DNA of 64,000 nucleotides. Origin: Sandaracinaceae bacterium (GTDB lineage Bacteria > Myxococcota_A > Polyangia > Polyangiales > Houyiibacteriaceae). A program made the position numbers and the translations under genes. Below are positions 8,723 to 18,231 of the stretch, piece after piece; position 1 is the first letter of the stretch; each line of letters starts with the position of its first letter. The stretch lies in the NCBI GenBank assembly GCA_020633055.1, contig JACKEJ010000005.1, positions 930,001 to 994,000 of the forward strand, written 5' to 3'. The notes under the pieces were generated by a model. That model was given only the letters and a program-made list of their open reading frames with translations. It was not told the origin of the DNA and ran no database searches.

Positions 8723-8999
8723 AGAACTGACACTCCTCTGCAGCATCCTTGCGCGGAGCGAGCTTCTCACGGTCTGGCATCGAGGGAAAGCTCATGGCCC
8801 GCATGAAGCCACTATCGATCTTCGCGGCCACGAAGCGTTCGTAGGTCTCGACGCGGGATCGCGATCGTGATGTCACCTGGTCGATGCGACCCAAGGGCAT
8901 GACGAAGCAGACCTGAAGCGTGAGGATCCCCTTCTCCTGCACCACCCGACGGGTCCGCAGCACCAGCTTGCGGGCTTCGACGGATACGGAGCTGATCAT
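8622..8999 (-). CDS. Hypothetical short protein overlapping the next gene
   Basis: From the ATG at 8999 the minus frame shows strong GC in third positions up to about 8720. It reads SVEARKLVLRTRRVVQEKG and then FVAAKIDSGFMRAMSFPSM. It then runs about 100 nt into the start of the lipoprotein gene in another frame. The 5' part looks genuinely coding, while the tail after about 8720 is Gly-rich read-through. It may be the remnant of a longer gene whose original end was replaced by the downstream gene. No family is recognised. Confidence 0.35.
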   Translation of the reverse strand: MISSVSVEARKLVLRTRRVVQEKGILTLQVCFVMPLGRIDQVTSRSRSRVETYERFVAAKIDSGFMRAMSFPSMPDREKLAPRKDAAEECQFYERGRNSDLPTGTGRLGGGGAGTGASGMRGQGE

Positions 9000-9105
9000 G
9001 GACGAGCGTCCCGTAGCGCTCATCCGCGACCGCGCTCGAAGAGTACTGGACGAACGGTGGCACGCGGGTGCGCGGTAGCGTACCCTCGCGACGCATGAGG
9101 GGGAC

Positions 9106-9351
9106 ATGTTCTACTTCGCGTACGTGCTGACGACAGAGGATCGCATCGTACAGTTTGGCGTCGGCGGCGCCGCGAGCCCCGAGGCGACCGCTGTGTCGGA
9201 CTATCTGCTCCGCGCGCATGGGGCCGACCTCTTCTGGGACGCGAGCGATCACCAATTCTGCCCCTCGCGGGAGGCCGCAGAGGAGCTCGTCGCTGCGATG
9301 CGCATCCAGTACGCGCTGCTCGTTCCGGACGAGGTGGAGCGACAACCGTGA
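9106..9351 (+). CDS. Hypothetical 81-residue protein
   Basis: A small soluble acidic protein starts with FYFAYVLTTEDRIVQFGVGG and ends with LLVPDEVERQP. The start has gaggggg immediately upstream, and the codons follow the genomic bias. There is no signal peptide or recognised motif. Its stop overlaps a GTG (gtga) that opens a frame through the 77-nt repeat, but that frame is not convincing as a gene. Confidence 0.5.
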   Translation: MFYFAYVLTTEDRIVQFGVGGAASPEATAVSDYLLRAHGADLFWDASDHQFCPSREAAEELVAAMRIQYALLVPDEVERQP

Positions 9352-9359
9352 GAGGAACG

Positions 9360-9436
9360 ACCCGGCGAGCCTGGAACGTGTCGTTGTTTGCTACGGCCCC
9401 GCTCGTGACCGCTCCCCGAGGTACCGTCAGGTCTCT
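9360..9436. repeat. 77-nt degenerate repeat, copy 2
   Basis: This is 60/77 identical to 153-229. Here the base matching the downstream ATG is agg, so no gene starts in this copy. On the minus strand it reads RDLTVPRGAVTSGAV then NNDTFQARRV, the better conserved reading of the pair. Confidence 0.6.
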
Positions 9437-9602
9437 CTTCGTTGATGCCGCACACGATGGTGAAGCTCTCGGTTGCCGTCTCGCCACCGCTCAACGCGAG
9501 GGTCACGGTGCCATGCTTGTGAGCGCTGGGCGCTCGGCTGACGACGTTGACGACCACGGAGCCACTGGGCACACTCGCGGGCGATGCTTCGCTTGGATAC
9601 AC
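9426..9602 (-). pseudogene. Possible beta-sandwich gene fragment antisense to the MopE-RCC1 gene start
   Basis: The minus frame from a GTG at 9602 reads like an immunoglobulin-type strand pattern (SVPSGSVVVNVVSR, then HGTVTLALSGGETATESFTI) with good codon bias for about 55 codons. It loses that character near 9430, where a frame change would lead into the repeat's minus-strand peptide. It is best read as the frameshifted tail of a lost secreted protein gene. The evidence is only codon bias and residue pattern. Confidence 0.3.
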
Positions 9603-12600
9603 ACCTCGCGGCCTGGGGGCGCCACGCGAGGGTCAGCGACGCGCTGCTCGTGCTCGGATTGGTGCTGGCCGTCCCTGGCTGCGGTGACCTGCCGCTCCCG
9701 ACCGACGCTGGCAGCGACGCGGCGCTCTGTGGCTGCGACGACGGCGTGTTCTGCAACGGCGTCGAGCTGTGTCAGCCGGGCTCTCCCCTGGCTGACGACC
9801 GCGGCTGCGTCGCGGGGGAGCGCCCGTGCCAGCACGGCTGCGAAGAGCTCACGCGGACGTGCGCAAGCTGCGATGCGAACACCGACGCGGACGGCGACGG
9901 CCACGTGAGCGCCGTCTGCGGCGGGAACGACTGCGACGATGGCGACGCCGACCGCTTCCCGGGCAACATCGAGGTCTGCGACGGAGCACACGACGAAGAC
10001 TGCGACGACACCACGCTAGGGCAGCACGACTTCGACGGAGACGGCTTCAACTCACGGGTGTGCTGCAACGGGGCGTCCTGCGGCACCGACTGCGACGACA
10101 GCCGCGCGAACGTGCGACCGCTCGGAGGCGAGGTCTGTGACGGACGCGACAACGACTGCGACGGCATGGTGGACGAGGGCGTGGGCGTGCCGAGCTACCC
10201 CGACCTGGACCACGACCTGTACGGCGACGACAGCGTCGCGGCCGTGCTGCGCTGCCCTGGGACGCTCGGCTTCAGCCACATCCCCGGCGACTGTGACGAC
10301 ACCCGCGTGCAGCGGCACCCCGGCGCGCCCGAGGTGTGTGACGGGCTCGACAACGACTGCGACGCCGGCACCAGCGACGGCGCTACCGTGCCCTGGTACG
10401 TCGACGGCGACGGCGACGGCTTTGGCGACCCTGGCAGCGCGCCCATCCAGTCGTGTGCGCCCGTCGCAGGACGCTCGTTCTTGCCCTTGGACTGCGATGA
10501 CGGCGACGGCAGCGTGCACCCTGGCGCCGCGGAGCGCTGCAACGGAGCGGACGACAACTGCGACGGCGCGCTCGGCCCAGGGGAGGACGATGACGGCGAC
10601 GGCGTCCTCGGGTGCTCCGGCGCCACCCCGCGAGACTGCGACGACACGGACGGCAGCGCGTTTCCGGGGGCCACCGAGCTCTGCAACGGCGTCGACGACG
10701 ACTGCGACGGCGCCGTGGACGAGGGGCAGCCAGCCGAAACCACGTACTACGCAGACCCTGACGGTGACGGCTTCGCGGGCGCGGGCGCCGTCACGCAGAC
10801 GGCCTGCGCGCGACCCTCGGGCTACTCACCGCGTTTGGGCGACTGCGACGAAGGCGACGCCAGCGTCCACCCCAAGGCCGCAGAGCGCTGCAACGCGCGC
10901 GACGACGACTGCGACGGCGCTGTCGACGAGCGGCTGGTGGGCAGCGTGGGCTACCCCGACCTAGACGGCGACGGGGCTGGCGCGGGCACGCCACGGGTGG
11001 GCTGCGCGGGCGCGCTCGCGCCCACCTCGGACGACTGCGATGACGGCGACGCGCTCGCGTTTCCAGGCGCGGCTGAGCTCTGCGACGGAGTGGACAACGA
11101 CTGCGACGGCCACACGGACGAGGCCGTGGTCGCGCGCGCCGTCCTGAGCGACGCGGATGGCGACGGCTACGGGCCTGTAGGCGACGCGCTGCTCAGCTGC
11201 GAGCGCCACGCGGGGGTGGCCCGCGCGGGGGACTGCGTCCCCGACAACCGGCTCGCATATCCGGGCGCACCCGAGCTGAACGACGCCGTGGACAACGACT
11301 GCGACGGACTGGTGGACGAGCACGTGGTGGCGGTGGACTTCTGGCCGGATGGCGACGGTGACGGCTACGGCGACGACCTCGCGTCCCCAACCCGCTCGAC
11401 GCTCCCCATCGCTGGCCGAGTCACGCGCGCAGGCGACTGCAACGACGCCCTACCCCAGTTTCACGCGGGTGCGCCCGAGCTGTGCGACGGCTTCGATCAA
11501 GACTGCGACGAGCGCATCGACGAGGGCGCGGAGGCCGCCTGCAGCGCGCTCGGCACGACGGGCGTGTGCGCGTCCGGGCTGTGCGACCCCCCCACCTGCT
11601 ACGGGGGCTTCGAGGACTGCGACGGTGACCTGCTCCTGTGCGAGGCCGACACCCGCTCGAACAGCGCTCACTGCGGCGGTTGCAACGCGCCCTGCGGGGT
11701 CGGCGACACGTGCCAGAGCTCCAGCTGCGTCGCGAGTCCGGTGGTGACGCTCGGCGTGGGTTGGGATGTCGGCTGCGCCGTCCGCCAGAACGGTACGCTC
11801 GCGTGCTGGGGGGGCTGCGTCTCGGGACAGCTGGGGGACGGGGACGACGCCACGCGCCGCGCCACCCCCGACACGTTGGCGCTGAGCGGGGTCACCTCCG
11901 TGTGCGTCGGCAACGTCGCTAGCTGCGCCGTCGCGGGAGGCGGCGTGTTCTGCTGGGGACCGGACGGTGTGGGTGAGACGGGACAAGGGGCCGTGGGCAC
12001 GACCGCTTCGAGCCCGCTGCCCGTCGCGGGGCTCACCACCGACGTCGCCGCGGTGAGCTGCCTGGGGAGCACCGTGTGCGCGCTGCGCAGCCAGGGCGAC
12101 GTGTGGTGCTGGGGCGCGGGCGCCTTTGACCAGCTGGGCCGCACGGGCGTGAGCGCGTCGGGGACCGCCATGGCCGTCCCGGGGGTCACCGGGGCCATGC
12201 GCGTGGAGGCCGGGGGCGACCACGTGTGCGCCGTCGTCGGACCCGCGCGGCAGGTGGTCTGCTGGGGCAGCAACACGGTCGGTCAGCTCGGCGACCCCGC
12301 GTTCCTGATTGGGCAGTCCAGCGCGGCGCCCAGAACCGTCCCGGGGATGACCGCGGTGGCGTCGCTCGCCGCGAGCCGCTTCAACACGTGCGCCGTGCGG
12401 GCCGACGGAACGCTCTGGTGCTGGGGCGGCGGGGACGGCACCTGTGTGGGCCAGGAGTGGTGCGGGCGCCTGGGCAACAACGGCTCGCCCAGCGGCAGCC
12501 GCAGCCCCGTGCGGATAGGCAGCCTCTCGGACTTCAGCAGCGTCGTCGGGGGCCACAACCACTTCTGTGCGTTGCGGCAGGGCGGCCAGCTCTTGTGCTG

Positions 12601-12826
12601 GGGCGCCAACGACCAAGGCGAGGTAGCTCCCACCACGCCAGGGGACCTGCTCGTTCCGACCCAAGTCCAGAACGGGGTCGCGCGCGTGGAGGTTGGCCGC
12701 GAAGGCACCTGCACCGTCGACTTCGGCAACGTAGTGCGCTGCTGGGGCGTCAACGACTGCCACCAACGCGGCCCAAGCGACAACGACCCAACCGGGGCGA
12801 TGGAGCTGATCCCGGGCTATCCGTGA
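9584..12826 (+). CDS. Secreted MopE-type metal-binding repeat / RCC1 repeat protein
   Basis: This is a 1080-residue putative lipoprotein (signal ending LVLAVPGCG). Residues about 95-645 hold nine repeats of the MopE-type pattern: D-x-DGDG, then DCDD, then PGAxExCDGxDNDCDGxxDEG. Such Asp/Cys-rich repeats are annotated as putative metal-binding. A short Cys-rich linker follows. Residues about 715-1080 contain seven RCC1-type propeller blades, each ending in CWG. Every blade carries a second Cys about 9-12 residues before the CWG Cys, consistent with an intrablade disulfide in an exported protein. The function is unknown; calcium or copper binding and surface display are inferred. Codon use is ordinary. 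Confidence 0.85.
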   Translation: MLRLDTHLAAWGRHARVSDALLVLGLVLAVPGCGDLPLPTDAGSDAALCGCDDGVFCNGVELCQPGSPLADDRGCVAGERPCQHGCEELTRTCASCDANTDADGDGHVSAVCGGNDCDDGDADRFPGNIEVCDGAHDEDCDDTTLGQHDFDGDGFNSRVCCNGASCGTDCDDSRANVRPLGGEVCDGRDNDCDGMVDEGVGVPSYPDLDHDLYGDDSVAAVLRCPGTLGFSHIPGDCDDTRVQRHPGAPEVCDGLDNDCDAGTSDGATVPWYVDGDGDGFGDPGSAPIQSCAPVAGRSFLPLDCDDGDGSVHPGAAERCNGADDNCDGALGPGEDDDGDGVLGCSGATPRDCDDTDGSAFPGATELCNGVDDDCDGAVDEGQPAETTYYADPDGDGFAGAGAVTQTACARPSGYSPRLGDCDEGDASVHPKAAERCNARDDDCDGAVDERLVGSVGYPDLDGDGAGAGTPRVGCAGALAPTSDDCDDGDALAFPGAAELCDGVDNDCDGHTDEAVVARAVLSDADGDGYGPVGDALLSCERHAGVARAGDCVPDNRLAYPGAPELNDAVDNDCDGLVDEHVVAVDFWPDGDGDGYGDDLASPTRSTLPIAGRVTRAGDCNDALPQFHAGAPELCDGFDQDCDERIDEGAEAACSALGTTGVCASGLCDPPTCYGGFEDCDGDLLLCEADTRSNSAHCGGCNAPCGVGDTCQSSSCVASPVVTLGVGWDVGCAVRQNGTLACWGGCVSGQLGDGDDATRRATPDTLALSGVTSVCVGNVASCAVAGGGVFCWGPDGVGETGQGAVGTTASSPLPVAGLTTDVAAVSCLGSTVCALRSQGDVWCWGAGAFDQLGRTGVSASGTAMAVPGVTGAMRVEAGGDHVCAVVGPARQVVCWGSNTVGQLGDPAFLIGQSSAAPRTVPGMTAVASLAASRFNTCAVRADGTLWCWGGGDGTCVGQEWCGRLGNNGSPSGSRSPVRIGSLSDFSSVVGGHNHFCALRQGGQLLCWGANDQGEVAPTTPGDLLVPTQVQNGVARVEVGREGTCTVDFGNVVRCWGVNDCHQRGPSDNDPTGAMELIPGYP

Positions 12827-12833
12827 AGCGCCC

Positions 12834-12859
12834 AGCCCGTGGCCAGAATGAACGCTACC
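12834..12859. repeat. 26-nt motif, copy 2
   Basis: Second copy of the motif at 7866-7891, just after the MopE-RCC1 stop codon. The remaining gap to 13012 shows no supported gene. Confidence 0.35.
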
Positions 12860-13011
12860 CCGCCACGACGCAGAGGGCCGACACCAGGACGACCCAGCGC
12901 GTGAGCCTCTGTCCACCCCGCGCGCCGTGCCCAGGACGGAGTGTGCGGCAACCCCGCGTACCGAACGGAGCCGCGGGCTCACGCATCGGGGTCGCGGCAG
13001 TCCTCGCGCCG

Positions 13012-13389
13012 CTATCGAACGCTCTCCAGCTCGATCGAGGGGTTTCCGTAGCCGTCGCAGGCCCGATCTATCATGCTCGCACAGAAAACATTCGAACTGG
13101 ATTGGCCCGGGCGAACTGAATAGAAGGTTATGTCTTTGTCCATGTCGCCACTTGAAGCATGCACCCGGATCGTCACGGTCTCATCCGTGTTGTTCACGGC
13201 CCGGATGTTGACACTCGATCGGTTCATCTCGTAGCGCCAGTAGAACGCGATACCTCCGTACCTCGGCCCGGATTGCCAGCTGTTTCCCTGTGCATGGGCG
13301 ATCGGGGTGGACGTGGTCGTCGTGAGCATCAGCGCTCCGAGCGCCAGCCCCCCGACCAGAATCGCCTCGAGTGTGAATCGGTGTTTCAC
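13012..13389 (-). CDS. Small secreted protein, unknown
   Basis: This is a 125-residue protein from a GTG at 13389, with ggag 11 nt upstream; a TTG at 13419 is possible. The N-terminus (VKHRFTLEAILVGGLALGALML, in two parts) is a signal peptide ending near IAHAQG. The mature 90 residues look like a single beta domain (YGGIAFYWRYEMNRSSVNI, then NNTDETVTIRVHASS) with two Cys near the end (FCAS, RACDG). Base composition is slightly less GC-rich than its neighbours. No family is recognised. Confidence 0.6.
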   Translation of the reverse strand: MKHRFTLEAILVGGLALGALMLTTTTSTPIAHAQGNSWQSGPRYGGIAFYWRYEMNRSSVNIRAVNNTDETVTIRVHASSGDMDKDITFYSVRPGQSSSNVFCASMIDRACDGYGNPSIELESVR

Positions 13390-13684
13390 GTTCCGCTTGT
13401 CTCCGTGTTTCGGTGCCAACCATGGGCGCGCCGTCCGCGCATCCGTGGACGAGGCATTTCTCGAACTCTTTCTGCCATGAGCCCCAGCGCTGCGGGATCA
13501 CTCGTTCGAGGGATACCGCACGCTTCCGTGGCATTCCTGGTCGAGTCGGACGCCAGGCCCGGCGAGCCCCCGACAAGGCTCACACGGGTCGACGTGGGTT
13601 GCGTCCCGGTGTCGCTGATCGGTCACGAAGCCGTGGCGCTGGCGTCCGCCGCTGGGATGGCGGCGGATGCCAGGCGGGCGCACC
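13390..13684. other. Gene-poor stretch upstream of the secreted protein
   Basis: About 295 nt with no supportable gene. The minus frame around 13440-13530 reads protein-like residues (RVIPQRWGSWQKEFEKCLV), but it overlaps the start of the secreted protein and has no recognisable family. It may be a gene remnant. Confidence 0.4.
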
Positions 13685-13719
13685 AAGAAAAAGGGCGGCC
13701 CCATCGCTGGAACCGCCCT
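13685..13719 (-). terminator. Rho-independent terminator of tRNA-Leu
   Basis: On the minus strand, 12 nt after the tRNA CCA end, arms agggcgg and ccgccct enclose a 14-nt loop. They are followed directly by TTTTTCTT. Both stem and T-run are present, so this is the clearest intrinsic terminator in the window. Confidence 0.8.
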
Positions 13720-13730
13720 GAATCAAAGCT

Positions 13731-13814
<84 letters not shown>

Positions 13815-13892
13815 AGAGGGTGCCGGTGTCTAACGCACGCTCCCCCACACGTCAATCCTCCGCGCACGTGCGCGTCCGCCGAGCCCCCTGCG

Positions 13893-14387
13893 CTACGGGC
13901 ACGCGTCGCGGCACTGGCCAGCCTCGCAGCGCACCGTGAACGAGCACTCGTCGGGCTGTGAGGGGGCGGGCGGGGGTGGGCACGTCACGCCGTCGCAGTG
14001 GGCGGCGCGCCACGTGCCGACCCAGCTCGTGTAGGCCCGGCTGTGCGCGCGGATGGGGTGGTGAGCCTGGCAGCACCCGCTGGCCGCGGGTACGGTGTCA
14101 CCCACGCAGTCTGCGTCGGCGCTGCACGCCCGCGGATCGGGCGCGCCCTCGGCCATGAAGAAGCCCTCCTCCATGCGGGTGGCTGACGCGGCTTCTGCCG
14201 GCGCGGTCTCCTCCGGCGCGGCTTCTTCGGCGCCGCCGGCCCCCTCGGGCTCGGCCTCGGTCGCGCCCTCGCGACCCGCAGCGGACTCGCTGGAGGACGA
14301 GCACCCCGGCGCGGCAATGACAGCGAGCGTGCACAAGAACAGAGGGACTGCGCGCCAGGCGCAAAGAAGTGACCGTGAAGAGGACAT
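13893..14387 (-). CDS. Putative Cys-rich lipoprotein
   Basis: This is a 164-residue protein whose ATG at 14387 lies 51 nt from the divergent gene at 14439. The signal peptide ends in AVIAAPGCSSSS (lipobox APGC). A Glu/Ala/Pro-rich linker of about 45 residues leads to a compact domain with eight cysteines (ACSADADCVGD, SGCCQAHHP, HCDGVTCPP, ECSFTVRCEAGQCRDAC). That pattern suggests a disulfide-rich extracellular module. No specific family is recognised. Confidence 0.7.
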   Translation of the reverse strand: MSSSRSLLCAWRAVPLFLCTLAVIAAPGCSSSSESAAGREGATEAEPEGAGGAEEAAPEETAPAEAASATRMEEGFFMAEGAPDPRACSADADCVGDTVPAASGCCQAHHPIRAHSRAYTSWVGTWRAAHCDGVTCPPPPAPSQPDECSFTVRCEAGQCRDACP

Positions 14388-14438
14388 TCGAGTGCCCCAC
14401 CCTACCGCACGAGCCGTGCCCCATGTGAGAGTGTGCCG

Positions 14439-16121
14439 ATGATTCGTTCGCTTTTCGCTCGCTCGGGTCACGGCACGCACGCTGCCCCGCGCCCCACCCA
14501 CGCCTCACGGCCCATCTCGTCCGCGCTCCCCCTCGCCGCCGCGCTCGTCTGCGCCAGCTGCGGCGGTGGCGGCGGCGGTGGGCCCGGCATGCTGGGCAGC
14601 GAGCCAGCGCCCCTGCCCTCGCCCAGCTGCGCGGCGGCCCCCAGCGGCGGCAGCACCACCGTCGCCGAGCCCACGCTCGTGCGCACCCTGTTCAACCGCT
14701 ACCGCGAAGGCTGGTCGGGCTCCCCCGCGCTGGTGGACCTCGACGGTGACGGCACCGTGGAGATCATCGTCCCGCGCCACGACCGCGTGCTGGTCTGGCA
14801 CGCCGACGGAACGCTGGTGCACGAGCTCGAAGTGGAAGGCCGCATCTGGAGCAGCCCGGTGGTGGTGGATCTCCTGCCCGACACCCCCGGCCTCGAGTTC
14901 GCGGTGGCCGCGCGGGGGCGCATCTACGCCTACGACGCGGAGGGCAACGCCCTGCCCGAGTTCCCCACCAACGTGCGCGACGAGCTGCGCAGCCTGGCCG
15001 CGGGCGACATCGACGGCGACGGCGAATTCGAGCTCGTGGCCTCCACCACGCAGCGCCTCGAAGGCGGCGGGCAGCGCGACGTGGTCTTCGCCGTGGAGGC
15101 CGACGGCAGCGACGTGGACGGCTTCCCGCCCAACACCACGGGCGCCTCGGGCTGCGACGACGCCTGCTACGTCACCGGCGCGTTCGACCAGAACGTGGGG
15201 CTCGGCGACCTGAACGGAGACGACATCGTCGACGTCGTCGTCCCGCACGACAACGCCTACCTCAGCATCCACGACGGCACGGGGCGCGCGTTCGACGCGG
15301 CCTCCATCTTCCGCAACCGCACCAAGGTGCTGGGTGTGCGCTTCCTCCACGACTACGCCGAAGCGCAGCAGGGCTACGCCGAGCAGGAGAGCACCGCGCT
15401 CCAAGCGCACTTCACCAACAGCTCGCCCGTCGTCGCCAACCTCGACGGCACGGGCGGGAACGAGCTCATCGTGCTGGGCTCCGTGCAGAACGCGTCGCAG
15501 AGCAACCGCCTGCAAGGCGTCGCGCTGTGGGTCGTCAACCCCGACGGGACGCGCCCCACCAACTGGCTCGAGCCCTACCACGTGCCGGACTACCGCGCGG
15601 GCCTGTGGGACTTCGACGGCACCAACGTGGTCGGCCAGAACAACAGCGTCGCCGTGCTGGACCTGGACCCCACCAGCGCCGGGCTCGAGGTGGTCTTCGC
15701 GGGCTTCGACGGGCGCATTCACGCGCTGAACGCGCGCGGCGAGCGCACCTGGGTCTACGCCTACACGCAGAGCAACCGCGTGCTGACGGGCGGCGTGGTG
15801 GCGGCGGACCTCTCGGGCGACGGCGTGCCCGAGATCGTGTTCGCTTCGTACTCTCCCGACGATGACGAGAGCCACCTGTTCGTGCTGGACGCGGGCGGCA
15901 ACCTGCTGCACCAGCTGCCCCTGCCGGACCGCGGCGCCATGCCCATCCCCAGCATCGCGGACGTGAACGGCAACGGCACGCTCGAGATCGTGGTGAGCCT
16001 CAAGGACGGCGTGGACGGCGAGCGCCAGGTGCTGATCTACGAGATCCCGGGCTCGTCCACCAACTGCCTCCCGTGGCCCACGGCGCGCGGCAACCTGCGA
16101 CGCGACGGATACGTTCCGTAG
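14439..16121 (+). CDS. FG-GAP/VCBS-type beta-propeller lipoprotein
   Basis: This is a 560-residue protein with a signal ending LVCASCGGGGGGG (lipobox CASC). The mature chain has repeated D-x-D-G-D/N-G signatures: ALVDLDGDGTVEIIVP, AAGDIDGDGEFELVAS, GLGDLNGDDIVDVVVP, AADLSGDGVPEIVFA and IADVNGNGTLEIVVS. These are calcium-binding-type loops of FG-GAP/VCBS propellers, as in integrin alpha chains. The start is the ATG at 14439 with gagag upstream; a GTG two codons earlier is possible. A surface adhesion or scaffold role is inferred. It precedes the P450 gene by 25 nt, so they may be cotranscribed. Confidence 0.8.
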   Translation: MIRSLFARSGHGTHAAPRPTHASRPISSALPLAAALVCASCGGGGGGGPGMLGSEPAPLPSPSCAAAPSGGSTTVAEPTLVRTLFNRYREGWSGSPALVDLDGDGTVEIIVPRHDRVLVWHADGTLVHELEVEGRIWSSPVVVDLLPDTPGLEFAVAARGRIYAYDAEGNALPEFPTNVRDELRSLAAGDIDGDGEFELVASTTQRLEGGGQRDVVFAVEADGSDVDGFPPNTTGASGCDDACYVTGAFDQNVGLGDLNGDDIVDVVVPHDNAYLSIHDGTGRAFDAASIFRNRTKVLGVRFLHDYAEAQQGYAEQESTALQAHFTNSSPVVANLDGTGGNELIVLGSVQNASQSNRLQGVALWVVNPDGTRPTNWLEPYHVPDYRAGLWDFDGTNVVGQNNSVAVLDLDPTSAGLEVVFAGFDGRIHALNARGERTWVYAYTQSNRVLTGGVVAADLSGDGVPEIVFASYSPDDDESHLFVLDAGGNLLHQLPLPDRGAMPIPSIADVNGNGTLEIVVSLKDGVDGERQVLIYEIPGSSTNCLPWPTARGNLRRDGYVP

Positions 16122-16146
16122 CGGCTGCGGTATCGTCGTGGGCACC

Positions 16147-17355
16147 ATGACTGAGCGCCGCCAGATCGACCTGCTCGCCCACGCCACGCACTCGGGGCCC
16201 GATGCCTTCGAGACCTACCGCTACCTGCGCGAAGAGGCCCCCGTCTACTACGACGAGGCGAACGCGCTGTGGGCCGTGAGCCGCTACGAGGACGTGTGCC
16301 ACGTAGCGCGCCACCCGGAGCTGTTCACGTCCACCGAGGGCAACCTGCCGCACATGCCGGCGGACGCGTCCATGATCAACCAGGACGGGCGGCAACACAC
16401 GCTGCAGCGCGGGCTGGTGAGCAAGGGCTTCACGCCCCGGCGCATGCGCGAGCTGGCCGACCACATCCGGCTCGTCACCAACGAGCTGATCGACGACCTG
16501 GGCACGCGCACCGAGTGCGAGGCCGTGAGCGAGCTGGCCGCGCGCCTGCCGCTGCGCGTGATCGGCGAGATGCTCGGGCTGCCTCACGCCGACCACGAGC
16601 ACATCCTGCACCTCACGGACATCATGGTCGCGGGCGGCTCCGGTCCCGACTACGTCACCGAGGAAGTGGACGACGCGTTCACGGAGTTCATCGACTACCA
16701 CGAGCGGGAGATGGCGCTACGCCGCGAGGCGCGCACGGACGATCTCTTGAGCTTGTGGCTGGACGCGGAGATCGACGGCGAGAAGCTCGAGGAAGACCAG
16801 ATGATCTTCGAGCACCTGCTGCTGTTCGTGGGCGGCAGCGAGAGCACGCGCAGCGCCATCAGCGGCGGCCTGTTGGAGCTCATGCGCCACCCCGAGCAGC
16901 GGCAGTACCTGATCGAGAACCGCCACGACGAGGCCATCATGCAGAACGCGGTGGACGAGATCATCCGCTGGGTCACCCCCTTCATCCGCATGTGCCGCAC
17001 CATCGTCGAGCCCGTCGAGCTGCACGGCGTCACGCTGACCCCGGACGAGAAGATCATGATGATCTACCCCGCCGCGTGCCGCGACCCACGCGTCTACGAC
17101 CGCCCGGACGAGTTCGACGTGAAGCGCGTGCACCCCAAGCACCACGTGGCGTTCGGCTACGGGCAGCACTTCTGCCTGGGCGCCAACCTGGCGCGCCTCG
17201 AGGTGCGCATCTTCTTCGAGGAGCTGCTCGGCCGGATGCCCGACTTCGCGCTGCCAAAAGGTCAGCGGCCCGAACGTCTCCCCAGCAGCTTCATGCGCTC
17301 GCTCCGGCGCCTGCCGATGGTATTCTCCGCGCCCGGACCGCGACGGGGTGCGTAG
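16147..17355 (+). CDS. Cytochrome P450
   Basis: This is a 402-residue soluble class-I-type P450. The heme ligand loop FGYGQHFCLGANLAR places the proximal Cys at about residue 343. The K-helix ExxR is E271-IIR. The I-helix reads LLLFVGGSESTR, where the usual A/G-G-x-D/E-T is replaced by GGSEST. The sequence resembles bacterial CYP families that hydroxylate lipids or sterol side chains, but the substrate cannot be read from it. No ferredoxin or reductase gene lies nearby. A TATCGT hexamer sits 10 nt before the ATG and may be its -10 element. Confidence 0.9.
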   Translation: MTERRQIDLLAHATHSGPDAFETYRYLREEAPVYYDEANALWAVSRYEDVCHVARHPELFTSTEGNLPHMPADASMINQDGRQHTLQRGLVSKGFTPRRMRELADHIRLVTNELIDDLGTRTECEAVSELAARLPLRVIGEMLGLPHADHEHILHLTDIMVAGGSGPDYVTEEVDDAFTEFIDYHEREMALRREARTDDLLSLWLDAEIDGEKLEEDQMIFEHLLLFVGGSESTRSAISGGLLELMRHPEQRQYLIENRHDEAIMQNAVDEIIRWVTPFIRMCRTIVEPVELHGVTLTPDEKIMMIYPAACRDPRVYDRPDEFDVKRVHPKHHVAFGYGQHFCLGANLARLEVRIFFEELLGRMPDFALPKGQRPERLPSSFMRSLRRLPMVFSAPGPRRGA

Positions 17356-17390
17356 CGGCCGCCTGAATCACTAGCTTGCGTGGGGTGCAC

Positions 17391-18164
<774 letters not shown>

Positions 18165-18216
18165 GTCATCCCCCCGCGATTGAGTCGAAGCGGGTTTCGC
18201 CTCGGGGCGTCATCGC

Positions 18217-18222
18217 TATACT
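18217..18222 (+). promoter_or_regulatory. -10-like element tatact before ppx/gppA
   Basis: tatact matches the sigma-70 -10 consensus at 5 of 6 positions and ends 9 nt before the ATG at 18232. The -35 region is poor. The placement implies a leader of only a few nucleotides. Confidence 0.4.
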
Positions 18223-18231
18223 CGCGGGCAC

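Noticed and set aside
9348..9908. GTG frame overlapping the stop of the 81-residue gene and passing through the 77-nt repeat
   Set aside because: Codon bias is weak and it overlaps the start of the MopE-RCC1 gene in another frame; the repeat is better conserved on the minus strand.
13440..13560. Possible minus-strand gene upstream of the secreted protein
   Set aside because: About 40 residues look protein-like but the frame overlaps the start of the next gene and has no match to a family; left as a gene remnant.
14505..16187. 560-codon minus-strand open frame antisense to the FG-GAP lipoprotein
   Set aside because: Val/His/Glu/Arg-rich shadow of a GC-rich gene that has clear FG-GAP motifs and a lipobox on the plus strand.
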